Part shown: positions 18,016-25,339 of the stretch, one piece after another
How the letters are laid out: the number at the start of each line of letters is the position of its first letter
Position numbering within the stretch: position 1 is the first letter of the stretch
From: Planctomycetota bacterium
GTDB taxonomy: Bacteria > Planctomycetota > B15-G4
Assembly: GCA_029259695.1 (NCBI GenBank)
Contig: JAJDEQ010000120.1
Location: 1-43,021 of the forward strand
DNA length: 43,021 nt
Reading direction: 5' to 3'
Made by a program: the position numbers and the translations under genes
The notes under the pieces: generated by a model
The model's input: the letters and a program-made list of their open reading frames with translations, nothing else
What the model was told of the DNA's origin: nothing
Databases searched by the model: none

Positions 18016-18382
18016 GAGGCTCTCGCTCGGACGATTTCGATTCGAAGATACACCTGCCCGAGGGGCGGTTCGAACCAAGAAATCAGGTCCCATGCGGAGT
18101 CGGAATTGCACACACGCTGTCCACAGCCGGCCCACACCCGAAGGACTTCGTGCACCCTTCTACGGCCCGCTCGACGTGCACAGGTTGTGGACAACTTCGT
18201 TGCGTGCACTCGGCGTGTGACCTAGGGTTGATCGGACCGTTCGCGATCCCTCTCGAGCGCGCCGCGCAGCCCCACCCGGGGCCCCCTGGGGGGCCGTCCG
18301 GCCCGACTCACCCCACCCGCCGCTCCCACCCGCGCCCGATCAGGGCCGCCCCCACAGCCACCACGCGAGCACCTCACGCCTC
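18016..18382. other. 367-base divergent intergenic region
   Basis: This gap between the dynamin-like gene (-) and the radical SAM gene (+) is locally AT-richer near 18030-18130 than the surrounding DNA. It holds a perfect 10-base palindrome, ggttcgaacc, at 18067-18076, and two TGTCCACA-type sites described separately. The part from about 18250 to 18382 is C-rich and shows no structure I can name. A GTG-started frame at 18150-18386 overlaps the next start by ATGA, but its codon choice is unlike the neighbouring genes. Confidence 0.5.
18117..18194. promoter_or_regulatory. Two DnaA-box-like sites / inverted repeat
   Basis: CTGTCCACA at 18117-18125 and TGTGGACAA at 18186-18194 (TTGTCCACA on the other strand) match the GC-rich form of the DnaA box and face each other about 60 bases apart. 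The second also sits inside an interrupted palindrome, gttgt-gg-acaac (18184-18195). With only two sites and no dnaA, dnaN or gyr gene nearby, a replication origin is not supported. DnaA or another repressor acting on the two divergent genes is possible. Confidence 0.3.
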
Positions 18383-19687
18383 ATGAACTGCATGGCGATC
18401 GACTGCTTCTACGTGAAGGCCAACGGGGAGGTGCCCTGCTGGTGCTCGCCGGGCGAACACCACCCCATCGCGCAGCTCGCCACCGACGGCTCCGAGCCCC
18501 GGGACCTGGTGACCGACGTGCTCAACGGGGCGGACTTCGTGCAGATGCGCCGGGATCTCCACGCCAACAAGCTGCCCTTCGACTACTGCCGCGGCTGCTC
18601 GTTCCTGCGCAACGACGGCGACGCCGCCTGGACCCGGGTCGACACCGACAGCTTCCGGACCCGCTCGATCAACACGCTGCAGGTCGAGTCGTCGTTCCTG
18701 TGCAACGTCGACTGCCCCTTGTGCGTGCGCCTGCCGGTCCGCCGCAAGGTCAAGGACCCGCCCTTCCAGCTCGACCTCGGCCTGTACCGCAAGCTGGTCG
18801 ACGATCTGGTCCGGAACGCGATCGAAGTGCGCGAGATCTGGTTCAGCGGCCGGGGCGAGCCGCTCATGAACCCCGACTTCCCGGCCATGGTGGCCTACGG
18901 CCGCGAGCAGCTCGGCTCCCGGGTCACCTGCCACACCAACGGCAACTTCACCTTCCGCGAGGAGCTGCTCACCTGCGGGCTGGCCTCGATCGAGATCGCT
19001 TTCGACGGCGTCGACCAGGAGAGCTACGAGCGCTACCGCCGGGGCGGCAAGCTCGAACGCGTGGCCCGCTTCGCCGCCGACTTCGCCGACGCCAAGCGCA
19101 ACGCGGGCGGACAGGGCCCCGAACTCGTGTGGAAGATGGTCCTGTTCGAGTGGAACAGCAGCGACGCCGACCTGGAGCGCGCCGCCGCCTGGGCCGAGGA
19201 GCTGGGGCTCGATCGGATCGAGTTCATGAACACCGACACACCGGGCGGCATGTCGCACCGCGATGGCGGCAAGCGCCTGGCCGAGGTGGCGCCGCTGATC
19301 GAGGAACTGGGCGCCCGCCACCCGCGACTGGTGGTCGAGCTGCAGGGCTACCACTCGCACTACAGCACCCTGCCCGACGTGGAGACTGCACTGCGCACCG
19401 ACGAGGTGGGCAGCGACCGCACCGTGATCATGGGTCGTCTGTTCAACCACTTGCTGGAGAGCAAGCACGTGCGCGTGGAGCTGCGTCTGCAGGACGACGT
19501 CGGCGGCCCCGAACACCAGTTGGTGGACGTCCCCCTGGAGCTGCCCGAGCGCAGCGAACTGGTGGAGTCGTTCGCCATCCCCCACGACGCCCTGAAGCCC
19601 GGGGAGTACCGCGTGCGCGTGATGGTCATCGACGCCGCATCCGGTGAGCTGCTCTCCGAGGCGGCGACGGACTTCCAACTCGGTTGA
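18383..19687 (+). CDS. Radical SAM protein with an N-terminal SPASM-like cysteine domain
   Basis: The protein is 434 residues from the ATG at 18383; no clear ribosome site precedes it. The radical SAM cluster motif is C107-NVD-C111-PL-C114, followed by IWFSGRGEPLMNPDF, the usual GxGEP motif, and CHTNG and IEIAFDGVDQESYERYRRGG, so the SAM barrel spans about residues 100-320. Upstream, C3, C8, C19 and C21 (in NGEVPCWC) and C69/C72 (YCRGC) look like an auxiliary-cluster SPASM domain. That domain normally follows the barrel, whereas here it precedes it. Residues about 350-434 form a beta-rich tail of unknown role. SPASM-type enzymes modify peptides, proteins or cofactors by radical chemistry; no obvious substrate peptide is encoded alongside. 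Its stop overlaps the next gene's TTG start. Confidence 0.85.
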   Translation: MNCMAIDCFYVKANGEVPCWCSPGEHHPIAQLATDGSEPRDLVTDVLNGADFVQMRRDLHANKLPFDYCRGCSFLRNDGDAAWTRVDTDSFRTRSINTLQVESSFLCNVDCPLCVRLPVRRKVKDPPFQLDLGLYRKLVDDLVRNAIEVREIWFSGRGEPLMNPDFPAMVAYGREQLGSRVTCHTNGNFTFREELLTCGLASIEIAFDGVDQESYERYRRGGKLERVARFAADFADAKRNAGGQGPELVWKMVLFEWNSSDADLERAAAWAEELGLDRIEFMNTDTPGGMSHRDGGKRLAEVAPLIEELGARHPRLVVELQGYHSHYSTLPDVETALRTDEVGSDRTVIMGRLFNHLLESKHVRVELRLQDDVGGPEHQLVDVPLELPERSELVESFAIPHDALKPGEYRVRVMVIDAASGELLSEAATDFQLG

Positions 19688-21696
19688 GCGCGAGCGGCGC
19701 GAACCAGGACCGGACCCGGCGACCGTCGCGGGCGCGCAAGGCGCTGATCCAACTGGCCATCGTGGCCACGCTGCTGGTGGCGCTCGAACTCGTCCTCGCG
19801 GCGGCCGGCGTGGAACCGGGTTCGGCCGGAGGCGACCCGTACGTCGGCTTCGCCGGCAACCGGCCGCTGTTCCAGCGCGATGACAGCGGCCTGCTGCGCA
19901 CCGACCCCGAGAAGCTCAACCTGTTCAACGAGCAGAGCTTCCGCGACCCCAAGCCCGACAACACCACGCGCATCTTCACCCTCGGCGGTTCCACCACCTA
20001 CGGGCGCCCGTACGACGACCGCACGTCGTTCAGCGCCTGGCTGCGAGAGCTGCTGCCCGTCGGCGACCCCACCCGCGACTACGAGGTGATCAACGCCGGC
20101 GGCATCAGCTACGCCAGCTACCGCGTGGCCGTCGTGATGGAGGAACTGCTGGCCTACGAGCCCGACGTGTTCGTGATCTACAGCGGACACAACGAGTTCC
20201 TGGAACAGCGGCACTACAGCGCCCTGGCCGAGACGCCGCGCCCGCTGCTGCGGCTCTTCTCGCTGTTGAGCCGCACGCGCCTGTTCAGCGTCGCCCGACG
20301 CCTGGTGTCCGGTGACCGCCCCACGGGCTCGGCGACCGTCGGCGCCGGTGGCGAGCCCGGGGCGCCGGCCCAACTCGCAGGCGAGGTCCAGACCCTGCTC
20401 GACAACAGTCTCGGGCCCGAGCAGTACACGCGCGACGACGAGCTCCGTGACCAGGTCGTGGCCCACTTCCGCTTCAACCTGGACCGCATGGTGAGCATGG
20501 CTCGCGACGCCGGCGCGGACGTGATCCTGGTGACACCGGCCAGCGCGCTGCGCGACTGCCTGCCGTTCAAGGGCGAGGACGCGCCGGCGGGTGCCGTGCC
20601 CGCCGTCGAGCGCAACGCACGACGGCTCTACGAGCAGGGCCTGGCGCTGCTCGCTGCGGGGGACACCGAAGGCGCCGTGACGGCCCTCACCCGCGCCCGC
20701 GACGAGGACGTGTGTCCGCTGCGCGCGGTGAGCCCGATCGTCGCCGCCACGCGCGAGGTGGCCGCCGCACGGGACGTGCCGCTGGTGGACTTCGTCGACG
20801 TCCTGGCCGACGCCATGCTCGCGCGGAGTGGACACACCCTGCCCGGCGCCGAGTGGTTCCTCGATCACGTGCACCCGACGCTGGACGGCCACCGCATGCT
20901 CGGCCTGCACATCGCGGGCGCGCTGCGCCGGGCCGAACTCTGGGAAGCCCCACCGAACTGGGACCCGCGGCTCCCGGCTCAGGTCGCGCCGATCATCGAA
21001 GCCCGCGTCGACGCGGAGTTCCAGGGCTTCGCCCTGCGCAACCTGGCCAAGGTCCTGGGCTGGGCAGGCAAGGACCAGGAGGCGGCGAACCTGGCGCGCC
21101 GGTCCCAGGAGCTGCTCGGCTCGGGCGACGCCGAAACGTGGTTCCTGCTGGGCACCTTCGCCTCCGCGGACGTGCGACTCGACGAGGCCGTGCAGCACTA
21201 CCGCGCCGCGGTGGCGATCGACCCCGGTTACGCCGAGGCCTGGTTCAACCTGGGTCAGGCCCTGCTCGTCACCGGCCCCCTGGACGAGGCCGGGACCGCG
21301 GCCGACAAGGCGCGACAGCTCATGCCCGACGCCGCCCGGGCGCACCTGCTCGTGGGCCTGGTCGCCAGCCGCCGCGGGCTGCACGCCGAGGCCGAGCAGG
21401 CCCTGGCCCGCGCGCTCGCCCTGGGCGAGGACAGCGCCGCGCTGCACAACAACCTGGGTCTGGCCCAGCTCCGCCAGGACCGCGCCAGCGAGGCCCGCCG
21501 GAGCTTCGAGCGGGCCATCGCCCGGGATCCCGACTACGCCAAGGGGCACTACAACCTGGCCCTGCTGCTGATGGCCGCCGGCGACCTGGACGCCGCCGCC
21601 GGTCACCTGGAGCGGGCCCTGCAGTCGGCGCCCGACTACACCGCGGCGCGCCACAAGCTGGCCGAGGTGCGCGAACGGCAGCAGGCCGGCGGCTGA
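19684..21696 (+). CDS. Membrane-anchored SGNH-hydrolase-like protein with C-terminal TPR repeats
   Basis: The protein is 670 residues. The TTG at 19684 overlaps the preceding stop (TTGA), indicating translational coupling. A membrane anchor lies at about residues 24-42 (ALIQLAIVATLLVALELVLA). SGNH blocks follow in order: LGGSTTYG with S103, INAGGISYASYR, YSGHNEF with N170, and FLDHVHPTLDGH with D394 and H397. All four hallmark residues are present, so esterase or acyl-transfer activity is plausible. From about 440 to the end the protein is a series of TPR repeats (DEAVQHYRAAVAIDPGYAEAWFNLG). The active site probably faces the periplasm. The partner enzyme is likely the radical SAM protein upstream, though no shared pathway is known to me. 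Confidence 0.85.
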   Translation: MSASGANQDRTRRPSRARKALIQLAIVATLLVALELVLAAAGVEPGSAGGDPYVGFAGNRPLFQRDDSGLLRTDPEKLNLFNEQSFRDPKPDNTTRIFTLGGSTTYGRPYDDRTSFSAWLRELLPVGDPTRDYEVINAGGISYASYRVAVVMEELLAYEPDVFVIYSGHNEFLEQRHYSALAETPRPLLRLFSLLSRTRLFSVARRLVSGDRPTGSATVGAGGEPGAPAQLAGEVQTLLDNSLGPEQYTRDDELRDQVVAHFRFNLDRMVSMARDAGADVILVTPASALRDCLPFKGEDAPAGAVPAVERNARRLYEQGLALLAAGDTEGAVTALTRARDEDVCPLRAVSPIVAATREVAAARDVPLVDFVDVLADAMLARSGHTLPGAEWFLDHVHPTLDGHRMLGLHIAGALRRAELWEAPPNWDPRLPAQVAPIIEARVDAEFQGFALRNLAKVLGWAGKDQEAANLARRSQELLGSGDAETWFLLGTFASADVRLDEAVQHYRAAVAIDPGYAEAWFNLGQALLVTGPLDEAGTAADKARQLMPDAARAHLLVGLVASRRGLHAEAEQALARALALGEDSAALHNNLGLAQLRQDRASEARRSFERAIARDPDYAKGHYNLALLLMAAGDLDAAAGHLERALQSAPDYTAARHKLAEVRERQQAGG

Positions 21697-21760
21697 GCGA
21701 CGGGCCGGCGCGCCCACCGCACACGCGGCGCACGACGGCTCATGGCGAAGTCGGCGGCCC

Positions 21761-23497
21761 TCAGTCGCGCCGCTCGACGACGTGGTGTCGACCCGACGCC
21801 AACCCGCTGAGTCGTTGCTGCCGACCGTCCGGCCAGTGGATCGTGAGATCGACGCCGGACGTTCCCGCCGGCAGGCCGAAGTGAGCGTGGGGCGCCGACG
21901 CCGAGGCGTAGCCCCCACCGCTGAAGATCCAACGCCGCTGCGGGTCGCCCCCGGCCAGCTCCACCCGCGCGCCGATGCCGTTGCGGTTGCGCGCGCCGGG
22001 CCGCTCGTCGCGCAGGGCCAGGCTGATCCAGGTGCCCGCCTTCTCCGAGTCGTTGCGCAACAACCGCAACGGACCGCTCAGCTCGGCCACGACCACGTCC
22101 ACGTCGCCGTCGGCGTCCAGGTCGCCGAACGCGGCGCCACGGTCGTTGTGCGGCTCACCCAGCCACGCGCCCGCGCTCGCGGCGCCCACCGGCTCGAACA
22201 CCGGGCCCTCGCGCGCGAACAGCAGCGGCGGCTGCCGCGCCTCGGAGTCCATCGACAGCTTCGTCGCCATCGGGAAGACGTGACCGTTGAACAGCAGCAG
22301 GTCCTCGTCGGCGTCGTGATCGAAGTCGAAGAACATGGCCGACCAGCCCAGGTAGGGGCGGCTCACGTACGACAGGCCGAAGCGCGCGGTGCGGTCCTCG
22401 AACAACACGCCGTCGAGGTTCGTGTGCAGCGTGTTCGTGTCGCTCGAGAAGTTCGTCGTGAACAGGTCCGCGTAGCCGTTGCCGTCCACGTCCGCCACGG
22501 CGATGCCCATGGTGGCCTGCTCGCGTCCCATGCTGCTCAGCCCCACACCCATCAGCGCGGCGGTGTCGACCAGCCGGCGGCGCCCGGGTGCCGCGGTGTC
22601 GGGCGCAGCATCCGCTGACACCGGCGTCGCGTCCCCGCGCGCGTCGTCGAACAGGAAGTTGGCCTGCGAGTCGTTGCCGACGAAGATCTCGAGCTGTCCG
22701 TCGCCGTCGAAGTCGAGCATGACCACGCCCAGCCCGTAGGCCGGGGAGACGTCGCCGCAGCCGGACAGCGCGGTGATGTCGCTGAAGCTCCCGTCCCCGT
22801 CGTTCTCGTAGAGCACGTCCGCCTGGGCGCGCATGCCCTCCGGGCCGCGGGGCACCGCCACACCCTTGAAGTTCGTGTACGGCGGCGGGTTCTCCAGGTC
22901 GTGGAAGAAGTAGTTCACGACGTAGAGGTCGAGGTCACCGTCGTTGTCGATGTCGCCGAAGGCGGCGGCGGCGGCCCAGCGCTCGTCGCCGACGCCCGCG
23001 ACCTCGGTCACGTCCTCGAAGCGACCGTCGCCCGTGTTGCGCAGCAGGGCGTTGTCGCCGAACGCGCACACGTAGAGGTCGTCCCAGCCGTCGCCGTCCG
23101 CGTCGCCCACCGCGACGGCCATGCCCCAGCCGGACCAGGTGAGCCCGGCGGCCTGGGTGACGTCGACGAACTGCAACTCGCCGCGATTCTCGAACAGGCG
23201 GCAGCCCGGGCCCTGACGGGGCGTGTCGAGCGTGGCGCCGTTGGGGGCGAACACGTCGAGATCGCCGTCCCGGTCGTAGTCGATCAGACCCACGCCGGCC
23301 CCCATGGACTCGATCAGCTGGCGCGCGGGTGCGGCGCCCGAGACGAGCGTCAGCTCGAGCCCGCTGCCGGCGGTCACGTCGGTGAATCGCAGGCGCTCGC
23401 CGGACCCGTCCGCGGGCGCGCTGCGCTGCGTGTCACCGCACCCCGCCAGCACGAACCAACACGCGCAACAGACCAACTCCCACGGACGCCGCGTCAC
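21761..23497 (-). CDS. CRTAC1-type lipoprotein: FG-GAP/VCBS repeats with C-terminal ASPIC/UnbV domain
   Basis: The protein is 578 residues. The GTG at 23497 overlaps the stop of the upstream TPR gene (GTGA) and gives a lipoprotein signal, CWFVLAGC with C20, so I prefer it to a longer upstream frame. Seven Asp-rich calcium-binding repeats typical of an integrin-like beta-propeller follow (DYDRDGDLDVF, DADGDGWDDLYV, DIDNDGDLDLYVVN, DFDGDGQLEIFVG, DVDGNGYADLFTTN and others). The last 90 residues hold the ASPIC/UnbV domain (NRNGIGARVELAGG, HFGLPAG, LTIHWPDGRQQRL). These proteins sit on the cell surface and are very abundant in Planctomycetota and Acidobacteria; their role is probably adhesion or binding. 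Pairing with a TPR lipoprotein is common for the family. Confidence 0.9.
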   Translation of the reverse strand: MTRRPWELVCCACWFVLAGCGDTQRSAPADGSGERLRFTDVTAGSGLELTLVSGAAPARQLIESMGAGVGLIDYDRDGDLDVFAPNGATLDTPRQGPGCRLFENRGELQFVDVTQAAGLTWSGWGMAVAVGDADGDGWDDLYVCAFGDNALLRNTGDGRFEDVTEVAGVGDERWAAAAAFGDIDNDGDLDLYVVNYFFHDLENPPPYTNFKGVAVPRGPEGMRAQADVLYENDGDGSFSDITALSGCGDVSPAYGLGVVMLDFDGDGQLEIFVGNDSQANFLFDDARGDATPVSADAAPDTAAPGRRRLVDTAALMGVGLSSMGREQATMGIAVADVDGNGYADLFTTNFSSDTNTLHTNLDGVLFEDRTARFGLSYVSRPYLGWSAMFFDFDHDADEDLLLFNGHVFPMATKLSMDSEARQPPLLFAREGPVFEPVGAASAGAWLGEPHNDRGAAFGDLDADGDVDVVVAELSGPLRLLRNDSEKAGTWISLALRDERPGARNRNGIGARVELAGGDPQRRWIFSGGGYASASAPHAHFGLPAGTSGVDLTIHWPDGRQQRLSGLASGRHHVVERRD

Positions 23498-24459
23498 CGG
23501 TCCAGCGCCCCGCGCACACCCATGACAGCCTGCCGGTTCAGTCGCACACGCCCCTCCTCCGCCAGGCTCAGCAGTTCGCGGGCCTCCTCGGCCCGCCCCT
23601 GGCGCAGGTAGACCTGCCCCAGCTTGTACTGCACCTCCGGGCGACGGCGCCAACCCTCGCTGGCCACCTGCAACGACTCCTCGTAGGACCCCGCGGCCGG
23701 CGCGAGTTGTTCGCGCGCCAGGTGCAGGTCGCCCAGGTGCAGCAGGCAGCGCGCGAGCTGCTGAGGTGCGGTCCGGGGCCCGAGCGCGCGCAACTGTTCG
23801 AGCGCCGCGGTGAGGTGCCCCTCCGCCGTGCCGGCTCGACCGTCGTCGAGTTCCACCACACCCAGTCGCAGCCGCGCCTCGGCATCGTCCGGACGGGCCG
23901 CCAGGAACGCGCTCAGCGCCGTGCGCGCCGAGTCCAGGTCACCCAGTTCGTGGTGACACATGCCGAGCCGCTTCCAGCTGGGGAGGAAGCCCGGCTGCTC
24001 GGCGGTCGACCGGCGGTACTGCAGGCGCGCCGCCTCGTAGCGCAGCTCCTCCTCGAAGCTGAGCCCGATCAGGTACGCGCCCTGGTGCTGATTCGCACCC
24101 GGCTGCTTGAGGTACAGGAAGGCCCGGCCCCGCGCCGCGGAAGGATCCCCACTCACGACCGCCGTGTGCAACGCCGCCAGTTCCGGCAGCAACTCCTGCT
24201 CCACCGCCGCCGCGCGCTCGACCACGTCCCGGGCCAGCAGTTCGTCGGGCGTCGGCCCGGGCGGCTCCGCGCAGGCGCCGCACGCGAGCACGAGCGCCGA
24301 GCCGCGCAGCAGTGCCGAGCCGCGCACCAGGGCCGAGCGGCGCATCGGGATCGACCGGCGCATCGGGATCGAGCTGCGCACGAGATCCGAGCCGCGCAGG
24401 AGAGCCGGCCCGAGCGCGCGAAGACATCGAGCTGCTGCTGTGCGGGTCCGTCTCGTCAT
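23494..24459 (-). CDS. TPR-repeat lipoprotein with an expanded, repetitive signal region
   Basis: The protein is 321 residues from the ATG at 24459, which has GGCGAGG just upstream. The lipobox SALVLAC places the lipidated cysteine at residue 60, unusually far from the start because residues about 24-57 are six-residue repeats encoded by an 18-base tandem array. Internal ATGs at 24363 and 24345 would give normal 28- or 22-residue signals, so the real start is uncertain. Residues 65-321 are TPR-like helices (EAARLQYRRSTAEQPGFLPS, LGDLDSARTALSAFLAARPD, QYKLGQVYLRQGRAEEAREL), a protein-interaction scaffold at the periplasmic side of a membrane. It is the first gene of the unit with the CRTAC1-type lipoprotein and has a promoter-like sequence upstream. 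Confidence 0.82.
   Translation of the reverse strand: MTRRTRTAAARCLRALGPALLRGSDLVRSSIPMRRSIPMRRSALVRGSALLRGSALVLACGACAEPPGPTPDELLARDVVERAAAVEQELLPELAALHTAVVSGDPSAARGRAFLYLKQPGANQHQGAYLIGLSFEEELRYEAARLQYRRSTAEQPGFLPSWKRLGMCHHELGDLDSARTALSAFLAARPDDAEARLRLGVVELDDGRAGTAEGHLTAALEQLRALGPRTAPQQLARCLLHLGDLHLAREQLAPAAGSYEESLQVASEGWRRRPEVQYKLGQVYLRQGRAEEARELLSLAEEGRVRLNRQAVMGVRGALDR
24296..24403 (-). repeat. 18-bp in-frame tandem repeat in a lipoprotein signal sequence
   Basis: Six 18-base units lie at 24296-24313, 24314-24331, 24332-24349, 24350-24367, 24368-24385 and 24386-24403. The + strand units begin gccgagccgcgcagcagt and diverge in the middle ones. On the coding strand they encode six-residue units such as SALVRG, SALLRG and SIPMRR, ending in the lipobox. 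Two middle units each create an internal ATG. Confidence 0.9.
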
Positions 24460-24498
24460 CGCCTCGCCTGCAACGGTCCCCGCCCATCGGGGCGCCGG

Positions 24499-24526
24499 AG
24501 TATAGACGAGACGCCCCTGATGAAAA
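24499..24526 (-). promoter_or_regulatory. Candidate sigma70-type promoter for the TPR/CRTAC1 unit
   Basis: On the minus strand TTTTCA (24526-24521) and TATACT (24504-24499) are separated by 16 bases, close to the TTGACA/TATAAT consensus. The -10 element lies about 40 bases upstream of the ATG at 24459. The AT-rich patch stands out in this GC-rich sequence. It is a sequence match only. Confidence 0.4.
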
Positions 24527-24554
24527 CGGCCGGCGGCTTTCGCATGATCCAGCC

Positions 24555-25295
24555 GTGCTGCGCCTCCTGACCTGGAACATCCACACGGGCATCGGCGGCC
24601 GGGACCGCCGCTACGAGCCCGAGCGCATCGCCGACGTGATCGGCCACTACGATCCCGACGTCGTGCTGCTGCAGGAGGTCGACGACGGCGTGCCCCGCTC
24701 GCGCCAAGATCACCAGGCGCACATGCTGGCCGACGCCATGGGCTACCACCACCGCGCCTTCGGCCCCAACGTGAAGCTCAAACACGGGCGCTACGGCAAC
24801 GCCACCCTGTCGCGCCTGCGCATCACCCACAGCAACAACATCAACCTGACCTTCCCCATGAAGAAGCGCCGCGGGGCGCTGTACACCGAACTCAAGGCCC
24901 GTGTCGGCCGCCATCGCTACACGCTGCACGTGTTCAACACCCACCTCGGCCTGAGCGGGATGGAGCGCCGCTGGCAGGTGCGCAAACTGCTCGACGCGCG
25001 CGCCATGCGTTCGCTCGACGCCCACAGCCGGGTAGTGATCGGTGGGGACACCAACGACTGGGCCAGCGCCCTGCCCCGCGGCCAGTTGCGCCAGTCGGGC
25101 TTCGACTGCATCACCGGCGGCGGCGCCCGGGCCACGCGCACCTTCCCCGCCTGGGCCCCCGTCGGCGCCCTCGACCGGGTCTTCCTACGCGGCGCCCTGC
25201 GCTGCCACCACCACTTCCGCTCGCGCCTCGAACTTGCCCGCCACGCCTCCGATCACCTCCCGGTCGTGGTCGACGTGGAGCCCTTGCCGCGCTGA
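24555..25295 (+). CDS. Endonuclease/exonuclease/phosphatase (EEP) family hydrolase
   Basis: The protein is 246 residues from the GTG at 24555; no ATG exists between it and the family's conserved first strand. Motifs follow the EEP order: LLTWNIHTG (Asn), VVLLQEVDDG (metal-binding Glu), VFNTHLGLSG (His), VIGGDTNDW (Asp and Asn) and ASDHLPVVVDV (catalytic Asp-His). The length is that of a minimal EEP domain with no signal peptide or extra domains. The family includes DNases, sphingomyelinases and inositol phosphatases, so the substrate (nucleic acid or phospholipid) is open. It is the first of three same-strand genes, 44 bases ahead of a lipoprotein gene and a TIR gene, and is divergent from the TPR lipoprotein gene. 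Confidence 0.88.
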   Translation: MLRLLTWNIHTGIGGRDRRYEPERIADVIGHYDPDVVLLQEVDDGVPRSRQDHQAHMLADAMGYHHRAFGPNVKLKHGRYGNATLSRLRITHSNNINLTFPMKKRRGALYTELKARVGRHRYTLHVFNTHLGLSGMERRWQVRKLLDARAMRSLDAHSRVVIGGDTNDWASALPRGQLRQSGFDCITGGGARATRTFPAWAPVGALDRVFLRGALRCHHHFRSRLELARHASDHLPVVVDVEPLPR

Positions 25296-25325
25296 AGCGT
25301 TACGATCGGAGTCCTTCGCACCTCT

Positions 25326-25332
25326 GGGGGAG
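25326..25332 (+). promoter_or_regulatory. Strong ribosome binding site of the lipoprotein gene
   Basis: GGGGGAG ends seven bases before the ATG at 25340. It fixes that start and shows the lipoprotein is translated independently of the EEP gene 44 bases upstream. Confidence 0.6.
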
Positions 25333-25339
25333 TCGTGCC

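Noticed and set aside
18067..18076. ggttcgaacc as the T-loop of a tRNA
   Set aside because: The flanking bases cannot form the T stem or an acceptor stem and there is no anticodon arm at the right distance.
18016..18382. Chromosome replication origin
   Set aside because: Only two DnaA-like boxes, no AT-rich unwinding region and no dnaA, dnaN, gyrB or parAB nearby.
24296..24403. CRISPR array
   Set aside because: The units are contiguous with no spacers, are in frame, and encode part of a protein. The same holds for the other tandem arrays.
24555..25295. Calling the EEP protein a defence nuclease
   Set aside because: The family also contains lipid and inositol phosphatases and nothing in the sequence decides the substrate; the link to the TIR gene is by position only.
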